A DNA stretch of 64,000 nucleotides from Rebecca billardiae RCC1528 (lineage: Eukaryota; Haptophyta). Within the stretch, counting starts at the first letter, position 1. Each line of letters begins with the position of its first letter. The stretch lies in assembly GCA_965240325.2 (NCBI GenBank), contig OZ251251.1, positions 186,001 to 250,000 of the forward strand. The letters are read 5' to 3'. The notes beneath the pieces were generated by a model that made no database searches, was not told where the DNA came from, and saw only the letters and a program-made list of their open reading frames with translations. A program made the translations under genes and the position numbers. This document shows positions 1 through 10,419 of this stretch, in pieces.

Positions 1-431
1 ATTTGGCCCGGACCACCAGATTCAGCCGTTAACGGCCGAAAACTCATTTGTTGGAGTTTCCTTAACGGCCGCTTTAAATAAAAAGAAATCGTTGCTGTGT
101 ACTGCTGTTCTTAGTCTTACGGGACTATACGGCTCAATAAACTCAATGCATGATGTAGCAGCGCGCAGTAGTCGACATCACTCATCAGAGTAATAAGCTC
201 AGTGACTAAGCTGACGACGATGATGAGGCGACTACGTGACGCGCGCGGTACTAGATCCGCGCCGACCGTCAGCCGTTATAGGCGTCATATTCATCCGGGC
301 ACCGTGCTACACTCCGGCGCGACACGGTCAGCTGGTCAGCAGCTAGTAGAGTCGTAGTTTATAACGACCGGTCGTCGGCGTGCCAAGCAGTACTCAGCAC
401 CGCCCGACCACCGCCGCCGGCCTGGCTGTGG
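1..431. other. Left flank of the satellite, no gene seen
   Basis: About 430 bases of moderate GC content with many short CGAC/GTCA-type words. I see no domain-bearing reading frame, RNA gene or clear repeat. The first recognisable, diverged unit of the 214-bp satellite begins near 432. Confidence 0.5.
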
Positions 432-3400
432 CACCTCCCTGCTGCTACCACCGCATGCGGCGCGAAGCCTCCTGAGCGCAGCTGCTGCCAGCTGCAGCCG
501 TGCAGCGGCGCCGTGGCGCGGGCGCAGCGGCATCGAATGGCAGAGGCTCGAGCGCGCTACGGAACGAGGCGAGCGGCGACACCACGCTCGGTGCGTCCAG
601 CGCCCACGCCTCTCGGGTGGGCACTGCCAAGCTTTCAGCTGCTGCGGCCGCCCGCCGTGGCACCATCCCTGCTGCTGCCGCCGCACGCGGCGCGGAGTCG
701 AGCGCTGCCGCTGCTGCCCAAGCTGGGCGCCGGCGCAGCAGCGTCGGATGGCAGCGGCTCCAGTGCCATGGGCGAGGCGAGCAGCGGCACCGCGTTCGGT
801 GCGCCCACCGCCCACGCCCCTCGGGCGTGCACCGTCGAGCTGACAGCTGCGTCGACAGCCGCCGCCCGCCATGGCACCATCCCTGCTGCTGCTGCCGCAC
901 GCGGCGCGGAGTCGAGCGCTGCTACTGCTGCCACGGCTGGGCGCGGGCGCAGCAGCACCGGATGGCAGCGGCTCCAGCGCCATGGGCGAGGCGAGCAGCG
1001 TCACCGCGTTCGGTGCCTCCAGCGCCCACGCCCCTCGGGCGTGCACCGCCGAGCTGACAGCTGCGTCGACAGCCGCCGCCCGCCATGGCACCATCCCTGC
1101 TGCTGCCGCCGCACGCGGCGCGGAGTCGAGCGCTGCCGCTGCTGCCCAAGCTGGGCGCCGGCACAGCAGCGTCGGATGGCAGCGGCTCCAGTGCCATGGG
1201 CGAGGCGAGCAGCGTCACCGCGTTCGGTGCCTCCAGCGCCCACGCCCCTCGGGCGTGCACCGCCGAGCTGACAGCTCCGTCGACCGCCGCCGCCCGCCGT
1301 GGCACCATCCCTGCTGCTGCCGCCGCACGCGGCGCGGGGTCGAGCGCTGCTGCTGCTGCCACGGCTGGGCGCGGGCGCAGTAGCACCGGATGGCAGCGGC
1401 TCCAGCGCGATGGTCGAGGAGAGCAGCGTCACCGCGTTCGGTGCCTCCAGCGCCCACGCCCCTCGGGCGTGCACCGCCGAGCTGACAGCTCCGTCGACCG
1501 CCGCCGCCCGCCATGGCACCATCCCTGCTGCTGCTGCCGCACGCGGCGCGGAGTTGAGCGCTGCCGCTGCTGCCCTGGCTGGGCGCGGGCGCAGCAGCGT
1601 CGGATGGCAGCGGCTCCAGCGCCATGGGCGAGGCGAGCAGCGTCACGGCGCTCGGTGCGCCCACCGCCCACGCCCCTCGGGCGTGCACCGCCGAGCTGAC
1701 AGCTCCGTCGACCGCCGCCGCCCGCCGTGGCACCATCCCTGCTGCTGCCGCCGCACGCGGCGCGGAGTCGAGCGCTGCTGCTGCTGCCACGGCTGGGCGC
1801 GGGCGCAGCAGCACCGGATGGCAGCGGCTCCAGCGCCATGGGCGAGGCGAGCAGCGTCACGGCGCTCGGTGCGCCCACCGCCCACGCCCCTCGGGCGTGC
1901 ACCGCCGAGCTTCCAGCTCCGTCGACCGCCGCCGCCCGCCGTGGCACCATCCCTGCTGCTGCCGCCGCACGCGGCGCGGAGTCGAGCGCTGCCGCTGCTG
2001 CCCTGGCTGGGCGCGGGCGCAGCAGCGTCGGATGGCAGCGGCTCCAGCGCCATGGGCGAGGCGAGCAGCGTCACGGCGCTCGGTGCGCCCACCGCCCACG
2101 CCCCTCGGGCGTGCACCGCCGAGCTGACAGCTCCGTCGACCGCCGCCGCCCGCCGTGGCACCATCCCTGCTGCTGCCGCCGCACGCGGCGCGGAGTCGAG
2201 CGCTGCTGCTGCTGCCACGGCTGGGCGCGGGCGCAGCAGCACCGGATGGCAGCGGCTCCAGCGCCATGGGCGAGGCGAGCAGCGTCACGGCGCTCGGTGC
2301 GCCCACCGCCCACGCCCCTCGGGCGTGCACCGCCGAGCTTCCAGCTCCGTCGACCGCCGCCGCCCGCCGTGGCACCATCCCTGCTGCTGCCGCCGCACGC
2401 GGCGCGGAGTCGAGCGCTGCTGCTGCTGCCACGGCTGGGCGCGGGCGCAGCAGCGTCGGATGGCAGCGGCTCCAGCGCCATGGGCGAGGCGAGCAGCGTC
2501 ACGGCGCTCGGTGCGCCCAGCGCCCACGCCCCTCGGGCGTGCACCGCCGAGCTTCCAGCTGCGTCGACCGCCGCCGCCCGCCGTGGCACCATCCCTGCTG
2601 CTGCCGCCGCACGCGGCGCGGAGTTGAGCGCTGCCGCTGCTGCCCTGGCCGGGCGCGGGCGCAGCAGCGTCGGATGGCAGCGGCTCCAGCGCGATGGGCG
2701 AGGCGAGCAGCGTCACGGCGCTCGGTGCGCCCAGCGCCCAAGCCTCTCGGGCGTGCACCGCCGAGCTTCCAGCTCCGTCGACCGCCGCCGCCCGCCGTGG
2801 CACCATCCCTGCTGCTGCTGCCGCACGCGGCGCGGAGTCGAGCGCTGCTGCTGCTGCCACGGCTGGGCGCGGGCGCAGCAGCACCGGATGGCAGCGGCTC
2901 CAGCGCGATGGGCGAGGCGAGCAGCGTCACGGCGCTCGGTGCGCCCAGCGCCCACGCCCCTCGGGCGTGCACCGCCGAGCTGACAGCTGCGTCGACAGCC
3001 GCCGCCCGCCATGGCACCATCCCTGCTGCTGCTGCCGCACGCGGCGCGGAGTCGAGCGCTGCTACTGCTGCCACGGCTGGGCGCGGGCGCAGCAGCACCG
3101 GATGGCAGCGGCTCCAGCGCCATGGGCGAGGCGAGCAGCGTCACGGCGCTCGATGCGCCCACCGCCCACGCCCCTCGGGCGTGCACCGCCGAGCTTCCAG
3201 CTCCGTCGACCGCCGCCGCCCGCCGTGGCACCATCCCTGCTGCTGCCGCCGCACGCGGCGCGGAGTCGAGCGCTGCTGCTGCTGCCACGGCTGGGCGCGG
3301 GCGCAGCAGCGTCGGATGGCAGCGGCTCCAGCGCCATGGGCGAGGCGAGCAGCGTCACGGCGCTCGGTGCGCCCAGCGCCCACGCCCCTCGGGCGTGCAC

Positions 3401-4340
3401 CGCCGAGCTTCCAGCTGCGTCGACCGCCGCCGCCCGCCGTGGCACCATCCCTGCTGCTGCCGCCGCACGCGGCGCGGAGTTGAGCGCTGCCGCTGCTGCC
3501 CTGGCCGGGCGCGGGCGCAGCAGCGTCGGATGGCAGCGGCTCCAGCGCGATGGGCGAGGCGAGCAGCGTCACGGCGCTCGGTGCGCCCAGCGCCCAAGCC
3601 TCTCGGGCGTGCACCGCCGAGCTTCCAGCTCCGTCGACCGCCGCCGCCCGCCGTGGCACCATCCCTGCTGCTGCTGCCGCACGCGGCGCGGAGTCGAGCG
3701 CTGCTGCTGCTGCCACGGCTGGGCGCGGGCGCAGCAGCACCGGATGGCAGCGGCTCCAGCGCGATGGGCGAGGCGAGCAGCGTCACGGCGCTCGGTGCGC
3801 CCAGCGCCCACGCCTCTCGGGCGTGCACCGCCGAGCTTCCAGCTGCGTTGACCGCCGCCGCCCGCCGTGGCACCATCCCTGCTTGTGCCGCCAATGCGGC
3901 GCGGAGTCGAGCGCTGCTGCAGCTGGGCCCCAGCTGGGCGCAGGCACAGCAGCACCAGATGGGAGCGGCTCCAGCGCGCTGGGCAGTGCCGTGGTCGCGT
4001 GGAGTGACGTCAACGCGCTCGACGCGTCCGTCGCCGTGGCCCCTCGAGCGAGCGACACCGAGCTGTCATCTGCGGCGAACGCCGTCATCCGCAGCGGGAC
4101 CATCCCAGCAGCTGCTGCCGCATGCGGTGCAGATTCGCCGAGCGTGGCTGCTGCTGGTGTTGGCCCGGATGGGCGCGGGCGCAGCATCATCAGTTGCCAG
4201 CGACCCCATCGCGGTGGACGCGATGGGCTAGGTCGCTACTTTCGGCGCGCCATTGCCCAGGCCGTTCAAGCGAGCACCACCGAGCTGATAGCTGGAGCGA
4301 CTGCCGCCGCCCGTCGTGGTACTGTACTGCTGCTTGCTGC
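432..4340. repeat. 214-bp tandem satellite array with higher-order repeats
   Basis: The marker CACCATCCCTGCTGCTGC recurs at 661, 875, 1089, 1303, 1517, 1731, 1945, 2159, 2373, 2587, 2801, 3015, 3229, 3443, 3657 and 3871, always 214 bases apart. A diverged unit lies at about 432-660, and two or three decayed units follow 3871 (near 4100 and 4310). Early copies alternate between two variants (GTCGGA or ACCGGA at the same site), giving a 428-bp dimer. Copies 2159-3014 and 3015-3870 form an almost identical 856-bp tetramer repeated head to tail. The unit is GC-rich and nearly stop-free in every frame. Because 214 is not a multiple of three, the long open frames change register every unit and are best read as a by-product of composition rather than genes. 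A centromeric or heterochromatic satellite is possible but not shown. Confidence 0.93.
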
Positions 4341-6349
4341 TGCAGCATCAACAGCGCCGCTACTACTATTACCAGCAGCGCTGGGCGCGTGTATCCGAAG
4401 CAGCACCGTACTGTATTGATGGCCCTGCCGTCTGAGTAGGGGAACATGCCAGTAGCTCGCATGCACCAGGATTGCAGTCCATGCCAGTACTGCCTCGCCG
4501 AGTAGAGTAGTAGGACCTCATCTGCTCACACAGCTGTGGCGCTGCCGTCTCCTTGCTGTCACGCGCAGAGCAAGTCGAGAAGTGTCTGGCGACCACCGAT
4601 GCCAGTGCTGCGCCGACAGGTAGATGTCCACCACCCGGCCGCGCCCGTAGCATGGGCGATGGTGAGATGAGTGCAGCACAGCGCACAGCTACGAGCAAGG
4701 GTGACGTGCGACGGTGTGGAGGCACGCGTGCTGGCGGCATGCTCCGAGCCCCGTGCTGCGTGCCCCCGGCTGCTTCTCGCCCTTGGTCGTCTCCTCGTCG
4801 ATGCCCTCCTCCCCCGTACGCGTGAGCTCTGCGACGCCATCGGGCCAGCCCACCAGCGAACCGTGGGCGTGGCGCCCCGGCTGACGGCTGGCTGCCATCG
4901 CAAGCCACACACGCCTGCACTCGACAACTGGGCCGCCTGAGCCCTGTTGCCGCGTGCACGGCCACATTGTCAAGATCACTACGTACTGTTGAACCAAGTG
5001 TGCACGTTAAATCTTACTACGTACTGTATCATAGTAAACTGTAGATCAGTACAGTACTTCCTTGCCATGGAACTTGAGCTCGGTGGGCGCCCACGCCCCA
5101 CGCGGCGAGGGCGACGACGGGCGTACACGGGGCCTGCGGCGGCGGGAAGCGCGCGGACGCGGCCGAGAACATCACGGTCCGGACGCCTCTCGCCAGCCGC
5201 GGACACGCACCGCGCCTCCTCCTTGCAGTTGCACGCTGCTACTTCATCTCGGCCGCCACACGGTGGTTTTGCTGCCGACCGGCTCAAGTTCCACGGCTGG
5301 TCACGATTGGGCGTGCGACCTCGCCACTGGTGCTTGCAAGAAGGTACACGAGTTGGTTGAACTCCCGCGCACCCGCTCTGCGCTCGTCGACGCCTTCTGA
5401 CGGTGACTCGGGGTGCATGCGGGGCAGTGGAATGCAGTGGGTCCGGGCATTGACTCCCAGTCGTCCAGAGCGCAGGCCACGTAGCGCGGATGTGGTGCGC
5501 ACATGGCCCGGTAATGCGGTCGCGCCATGTCTGACTGGTCTGCCCAAGGCCTGCGGCACCGCGAAACGAGCGCTCGGGAGCGCGTGACGAGCGTGCCAGC
5601 CACGTCGAGGTGGGCCACTTCGCTGGGAAATGTGCCGAGGCTCAAGTTCCACCGAACGCTCCGTACACCAAAGCCCAAGCCCACCGAGGGCGTTGGTTGG
5701 TTGGTCCAACTATCAGCAGACCATCCGATTCCATCCAACCGCAACAGCACTCGCCGCCGCCGGTGATGGGCGGTTGCCGGGGCGCGCGCCGTCAACGGGC
5801 GTCCGAGGCGCTGCGCACGCGTGCATGCCGGTAGCAGGTGCGGAGACGGCGACGACGAGCGAAGCGCGCGAGGTGGAGAGGGGCGCAGTAGCTTCCAACA
5901 GCAGCGCCACCGGGCGCGCCGCCGTCGCGCGCACCGCAGCGCCCGCAGCGCCTTTACGCCGTCGGTGCGCCCCAAGGCACCCCCTTCAGCCATCACCGGT
6001 GTCCACCAACGATCACTCAACAGACCAGGGCTCTGTCGAGAGGCCGCCAAGGTCCGACCGACTCAACAGAGCATTCTTCTGTCGAGTCCAGCTGGCCTCC
6101 AAGCTCAACTCAACAGAGCCTGGGCCCTGTTGTCGAGCCCACCCCCCCCCCTCGCCGATCGGCCAACTCAACAGAACATCCTTCTGTTGAGTTGGCCGAA
6201 AAGCGCCAAACCGGGTTGGGCCAGTCGACGATCGGGCACTACCAAATTCCCCTTTATAACGGGCTCCGGGTGGCCGACGACGAATCAGGAGACCTGCGCC
6301 GTCCTACCTGTGTCGTTAAATCATAGAATGAGTACACTGGCAAGTCAGC
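4341..6349. other. Intergenic region between satellite and nitroreductase gene
   Basis: No reading frame here shows a recognisable domain. The open frames on both strands are short and basic or low-complexity, as expected by chance at this GC content. A short AT-richer stretch around 4970-5065 contains CATAGTAAACTGTA, and nearly the same words occur near 13880. The end of the region (6016-6199) holds the hairpin cluster annotated separately. Confidence 0.5.
6016..6199. repeat. Cluster of four related hairpins
   Basis: Four imperfect copies of an inverted motif CTCAACAGA...TCTGTYGAG lie at about 6016-6040, 6061-6087, 6108-6137 and 6159-6199. The last is perfect: arms 6159-6176 and 6182-6199 are exact reverse complements around a five-base loop (CATCC). 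The third has a longer, GC-rich centre. The cluster ends about 150 bases upstream of the nitroreductase start codon. It could be a small mobile-element remnant, a structured 5' leader or a transcription-factor array. The sequence alone does not decide. Confidence 0.8.
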
Positions 6350-8206
6350 ATGCCCGCGCGGTCCGAGTCCGCCGCAAGGGCTCCGCCCTTGATGCGTGAC
6401 CCGACGAAGCACGGGGCGCCGCGCATGTGCGACGCCTTCGGCCGGGGCGTGCTCCTCGGCGTGCCCCTCGGCGCGGCGCTGACCCTCCTCGCCATCGGCA
6501 CCACCACGTGGGCGCCCACACCGACGCCTGTCGGCGCCGCGCCGCCGCGACGGCTGGGCGAGGCCGAGTGGCTACAGCAGCGGTGCGCGCCGCCGCCGCC
6601 GCCGTGCGCCGGGCTCGGGCACTACCGCCCACGCGGCGTGGCGACGGGCGTCGCGGCGGCGGACGACCCGGACGCGCCGAGTGCCGCGCGCATCGCCGCG
6701 TACACCCGCGCCTTCGACGCCGGCGGCCTCGGCCTTCTCAGCCGCGCGGAGTGGGAGGGTGGGCAGAGCGAGGCGGCCGCCGTGCGCGCGGCGGCCGCGG
6801 GCGCGCGCGCCAGCGGCCGCGGGCGCGGCGCGCGTACGAGCGCGCCACCGTGCGCCAACACGACGGCGGCGGCACGCGGCGGCGGCGGCCGCACCGCCGA
6901 GCTCTTCGACTTTGACCGCGCTCGGTACGACGCGCACGCGGCCGACCCGTCAGGGCTGGTGCCGCCGTCGGCGCAGACGCTGCCGATGCTGCGCGCGCAC
7001 GTGCGGCGGTGGCAGCACGACGTGGAGAAGGGGCTGAGCATGCCGCGCATGCGCCCCGGCTTCGGCGTCGCGTCGGGCGCGCTCGCCACGCTGCACCGCC
7101 ACGCGCGCTTGCTGCTCGAGCGAACGGCCCATGCGCCCACGCGCGCCGCCGCGGATGCAGACCGCGCGCTGCTCCGCACAGTACAGAGCGCGCTCGCGAG
7201 CTACGCCGCCGCGCACGCCGCGCGGGGGAAGCACGTGCCGCCCAAGGCGGCCAAGCTGCTGCGCTTCTGGGAGCAGCAGGAGCTCGGCGGCCCAGCCCTA
7301 CCCTACCCGCCCAACCCTACCCTACCCCGCCACAACCCGCACGCTCCGGCGCAGCAGCAGTCGGGCGGCGGCGCGCCGGCTCACACGGAGGAGGGCCGTC
7401 CGACGGAGGCGGCGGCGGCGGCTGCGCAACCGCCCTCCTTCCCGCAGGGCGGCGCGCGCCGCGTGCGCAGGGAGGAGGTGCTGGCCGCGGTGGGGCGGAG
7501 GGAGCCGGCGCCTCCCGCAGCGGCGGCGGCGGCGGCGGGCGGCGCGGGCACGCTTGGTGGCGGCCGCGCGGCAGGTGCGCTGCTGCCGCCAATCGCGGTG
7601 GACCTGGCGCCCTTCTTCGCCTCGCGGCACGCCGTGCGCCAGTTCGACGCGCGCGCGCCCGTTGAACCCGGGCTGATCGTCGAGGCCGTGCGCCGCGCCG
7701 TCGAGGCCTCGCCCTCCGTGTGCAACCGGCAGGGCGCGCGTGTCTACTACCTGACCTCTGCGCGCGCGCGCGCGGCGGCGCTGCGGCAGCAGAACGGGAA
7801 CCGCGGGTTCGGGCACGCCGCGCCGGTGGTGCTCGTCCTCGCCGCGTCGGCGGAGCACTACATGCTGATGCCGGAGGAGCGGTACCAGGGCTGGATCGAC
7901 GGCGGCATGTTCGCGCAGTCGCTGCTGCTCGCGCTGCACTCGGTCGGGCTGGGCGCGTGCCCGCTCAACTGGGACGTCTCGCCGCAGCGAGATCGCGATC
8001 TCCGCCGCGAGATCGCGATCCCGGAGGGCGACCTGATCACGATGCTCGTCGCGGTCGGCCACCTCCCGCCCGAGCTCGACGTCGCCGTCTCGCCCCGCAA
8101 GCCGCTGCGGGACGTGCTCTTCCCCGAGGCGCTCGTCTTCCAGGCCGCCGACGCCGAGCCTGATGAAGCCGCACGACTGACTAAGCCACGAGACCGAGTC
8201 CGATGA
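6350..8206 (+). CDS. Membrane-anchored nitroreductase-family flavoprotein
   Basis: An intronless frame of 618 residues. Near the N-terminus (about residues 30-50) is one hydrophobic segment, GVLLGVPLGAALTLLAIG, which would act as a signal anchor. A Gly/Ala/Pro-rich spacer follows. Around residues 222-237 is the motif HDVEKGLS...RPGFG. From memory, a similar HR(I/L)EKGL...R.GFG block precedes the FMN domain in a group of bacterial nitroreductase-like proteins found near exopolysaccharide genes. The C-terminal 190 residues (about 415-605) look like the FMN nitroreductase fold: an early SRHAVRQF segment, ASPSVCNRQ, then GMFAQSLLLALHSVGLGACP and a terminal VGHLP. Members of the fold reduce nitro or quinone compounds or modify flavins using FMN and NAD(P)H; the substrate here is unknown. 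Intronless structure and bacterial-like architecture suggest transfer from bacteria. Met codons at 6392 and 6425 are alternative starts; 6350 keeps the complete leader. Confidence 0.75.
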   Translation: MPARSESAARAPPLMRDPTKHGAPRMCDAFGRGVLLGVPLGAALTLLAIGTTTWAPTPTPVGAAPPRRLGEAEWLQQRCAPPPPPCAGLGHYRPRGVATGVAAADDPDAPSAARIAAYTRAFDAGGLGLLSRAEWEGGQSEAAAVRAAAAGARASGRGRGARTSAPPCANTTAAARGGGGRTAELFDFDRARYDAHAADPSGLVPPSAQTLPMLRAHVRRWQHDVEKGLSMPRMRPGFGVASGALATLHRHARLLLERTAHAPTRAAADADRALLRTVQSALASYAAAHAARGKHVPPKAAKLLRFWEQQELGGPALPYPPNPTLPRHNPHAPAQQQSGGGAPAHTEEGRPTEAAAAAAQPPSFPQGGARRVRREEVLAAVGRREPAPPAAAAAAAGGAGTLGGGRAAGALLPPIAVDLAPFFASRHAVRQFDARAPVEPGLIVEAVRRAVEASPSVCNRQGARVYYLTSARARAAALRQQNGNRGFGHAAPVVLVLAASAEHYMLMPEERYQGWIDGGMFAQSLLLALHSVGLGACPLNWDVSPQRDRDLRREIAIPEGDLITMLVAVGHLPPELDVAVSPRKPLRDVLFPEALVFQAADAEPDEAARLTKPRDRVR

Positions 8207-8665
8207 GTAGTTATAGCAGCGTCGTGGCAGCATATATGTTCATCAGCGGCATCAATAAATAATAATATAAGCCATCGCGTCAATAAATAATAAATAATAA
8301 GCCATCATCAGCAGCACAATTATTATATTATATATATATATATATATATAATAATAACCCGCCAGCAAATATTAATAAGGCTCGTTTGGCACTCCGTCCG
8401 TCCGGGGATGCAGTGCCCGTGGCACGGGAGACTAGGGGAATAAGGGCCGGTGGCGGCGAGGCTCGGGTCATGCGCATCGATGGGTATGGTCCCAAAGGTG
8501 CCCCCAAGCGTGCGCGCACCCGCTCGCGCCGTCTACCTGCGCGCCCAGCGCCCCCACGCCGCCGCCCACCCAAATCTGCGCTTCGTATAGAAGCAGACTG
8601 CGGTAAGGGGAGACTGCTGCTGCTGACAGCGCCGCACAGCAGCCGCGACTACGCACATGCCGCGC
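8207..8665. other. Intergenic AT-rich island between convergent genes
   Basis: This lies between the 3' end of the nitroreductase gene and the 3' end of the first F-box/RCC1 gene. At 8250-8385 the sequence turns abruptly AT-rich, with AATAATAAT words and a (TA)n run at about 8328-8350. It then returns to GC-rich sequence. The position fits shared polyadenylation or termination signals for two convergent genes, but no defined motif can be proven by eye. Confidence 0.55.
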
Positions 8666-10144
8666 TCACGCCGAGTCGGCCGCCCCGTGCAAACGCGGCA
8701 GCCGCTCGATGCGTGTGGGCGCCCACCAAACCCCTTTCACCTCCGCAAACGCGTAGTGTGCCTCGCTCACGCCGTGGCCAAGCGCTGCTGACCGCGTGCC
8801 GCACGAGAGCACGCTGCCGTCCGCCGTGACGTACAGCGCGTGGCGGGCATAGGCGAGCGAACAGCGCGTTACGTGCGCGTGCGCAAGCGCGTGCACACGC
8901 GTGGGCAGCTCGAAGTTGCGACCGCCCACGTGCCCCAACTGGGCACTGCTGTTGTTCCCAAACGTGTGCACGCTGCCGTCCGCGCCCAGCACCGCGCCGG
9001 TGGCATTGCCGCCACACGCACGCACAGCAGTGACGCCAGCCAGGGCCTCGATGCGCGCGGGCACCCACCGTCGAGAGGGATCGCCGTGCGCGAGCCAAAC
9101 CCCTCGTCCGAAGGAGTGCACGCCGCCCGCCGCGTCCACCACCAGGCTGTGCGCGTCGCCCGCGCTCACGTGCACGGCGCGCACGCCGGCGAGCGCCTCG
9201 ATGCGCCTCGGCGTGTGCTGATCCTGCTCGTCACCGTGGCCGAGCCGGCCTGCTGAGCCATAGCCGCACGAGTAGACAGTGCCGCCAGCAGAGACAAACA
9301 GCGAGTGCAAAGTCCCGGCGGCTATGCCACCGATGCGCACGCCGTCCAGCGCCTCGATGCGCGTCGGCTCCAGCCGGTCCTTCGCGTCGCTGTGGCCGAG
9401 CTGGCCATTGCTGTTGTAACCCCAGCTGTACGCGCACCCAGCGGCGGTGAGCGCGAGGCTGTGCTGCCCACCGGCCATGACGCCAACGACGGCTGCACCG
9501 TGCAGAGCCATGACGGGAGCGAACGAACGCCGCTCCTCCGTGTCCCCCAGCCCCAGCTGGCCACAGTGGTTGCTGCCGCAGCTGTACACGGCGCCGGCCT
9601 CGCTCAGCGCGAGCAGGTGGCCGTAGCCAGCGGCCACTGCGGCCACGCGCACCGCGCCGAGGGAGGCGACGTGTGTCGGCACGCGCACTCCGGGGCTTTC
9701 CGCGTGCCCGATGGCCACGTTCGCCCGGTACTCACCCGTCCGCCGCCTGTGCTCGTCCCGCACCTCCTCCTCGCCGCACGTGTGCAGCCCGCCATCCGCG
9801 TCCACAAACGCGCTGAAGCCGTTGCCGACCGCAGCGGGAGATGCGTGCGCACGCGCGAGCTCGAGCACGCGCTCGCGCACGAACAGCTCCTCCACCCACG
9901 TGTAGACGCCGGCGGGCAGTGACGCTGGCAGCGCGCGCTCGTGCCCGCGCGCGCGCGCGCGCTCGCGCAGCGCGCGCTCGACCGCCGAGCACCCGCCGGG
10001 CGGCGCGGCGTGGAAGAGGCGCGCTGTGGCGTTCAGGCTGACGATGTCGCGCGGCGGAAGGGGCGAGATGATGCGGCCGAGCACCTCGGGAGGCAGGTCG
10101 TCGAGCGCGAGGCGACGCGCGTGCGCCCGTGCCGTGCTGGCCAT
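8666..10144 (-). CDS. F-box/RCC1 beta-propeller protein, tandem copy 1
   Basis: An intronless minus-strand gene of 492 residues, counted from ATG at 10144-10142. The frame is open for 45 more codons upstream, but the chosen Met (MASTARAHARR) matches the start of the neighbouring paralogue at 13682. Residues about 17-50 form an F-box (LDDLPPEVLGRIISPLPPRD...LNATARLF). The rest is a set of RCC1 repeats with the usual pattern, for example SNHCGQLGLGDTEERRS and NSNGQLGHSDAKDR. F-box proteins normally recruit substrates to SCF (Skp1-Cullin) ubiquitin ligases, and an RCC1 propeller would be the target-binding part; the target is unknown. RCC1 itself is a Ran exchange factor, but the F-box fusion argues against that role. 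It is the most 3' of three head-to-tail duplicates spaced about 1.77 kb apart. Confidence 0.85.
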   Translation of the reverse strand: MASTARAHARRLALDDLPPEVLGRIISPLPPRDIVSLNATARLFHAAPPGGCSAVERALRERARARGHERALPASLPAGVYTWVEELFVRERVLELARAHASPAAVGNGFSAFVDADGGLHTCGEEEVRDEHRRRTGEYRANVAIGHAESPGVRVPTHVASLGAVRVAAVAAGYGHLLALSEAGAVYSCGSNHCGQLGLGDTEERRSFAPVMALHGAAVVGVMAGGQHSLALTAAGCAYSWGYNSNGQLGHSDAKDRLEPTRIEALDGVRIGGIAAGTLHSLFVSAGGTVYSCGYGSAGRLGHGDEQDQHTPRRIEALAGVRAVHVSAGDAHSLVVDAAGGVHSFGRGVWLAHGDPSRRWVPARIEALAGVTAVRACGGNATGAVLGADGSVHTFGNNSSAQLGHVGGRNFELPTRVHALAHAHVTRCSLAYARHALYVTADGSVLSCGTRSAALGHGVSEAHYAFAEVKGVWWAPTRIERLPRLHGAADSA

Positions 10145-10419
10145 CGCTCGCGGTTTGCGCTCAGGGTGCGCGGTGCGCCTCCGCTCCGCAAGCGCCAAAC
10201 GTCGTTCCGGAGCCGGAAAGCGGCCGGACAACGGGGAAAAGGGTCCGGAGCCAGCGCAAGCGGCGGAGGGGAGCGGCACCAGCCATCCCCTGCCCCTCGC
10301 CGTGCGGGCCTCAGCACTCAGTCACTCACTCTCAGCCTCAGGCGTCCAGCTATTGTACGGAGTTCTGTTGGTTCAAGACTACTCACACAGCGCCGCAGCA
10401 GCCGACGCACATGCCGCGC

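Noticed and set aside
1299-4231. Long open frames (up to 442 codons) in several frames of the first 4.4 kb
   Set aside because: They lie wholly within the 214-bp satellite, exist on both strands and change register every unit. Their translations (Ala/Arg/Ser-rich) have no domain. Composition explains them.
5301-6050. 250-codon minus-strand frame between the satellite and the nitroreductase gene
   Set aside because: Its start is not a clear ATG context, the translation is Arg/Ala-rich without motifs, and it overlaps equally open plus-strand frames.
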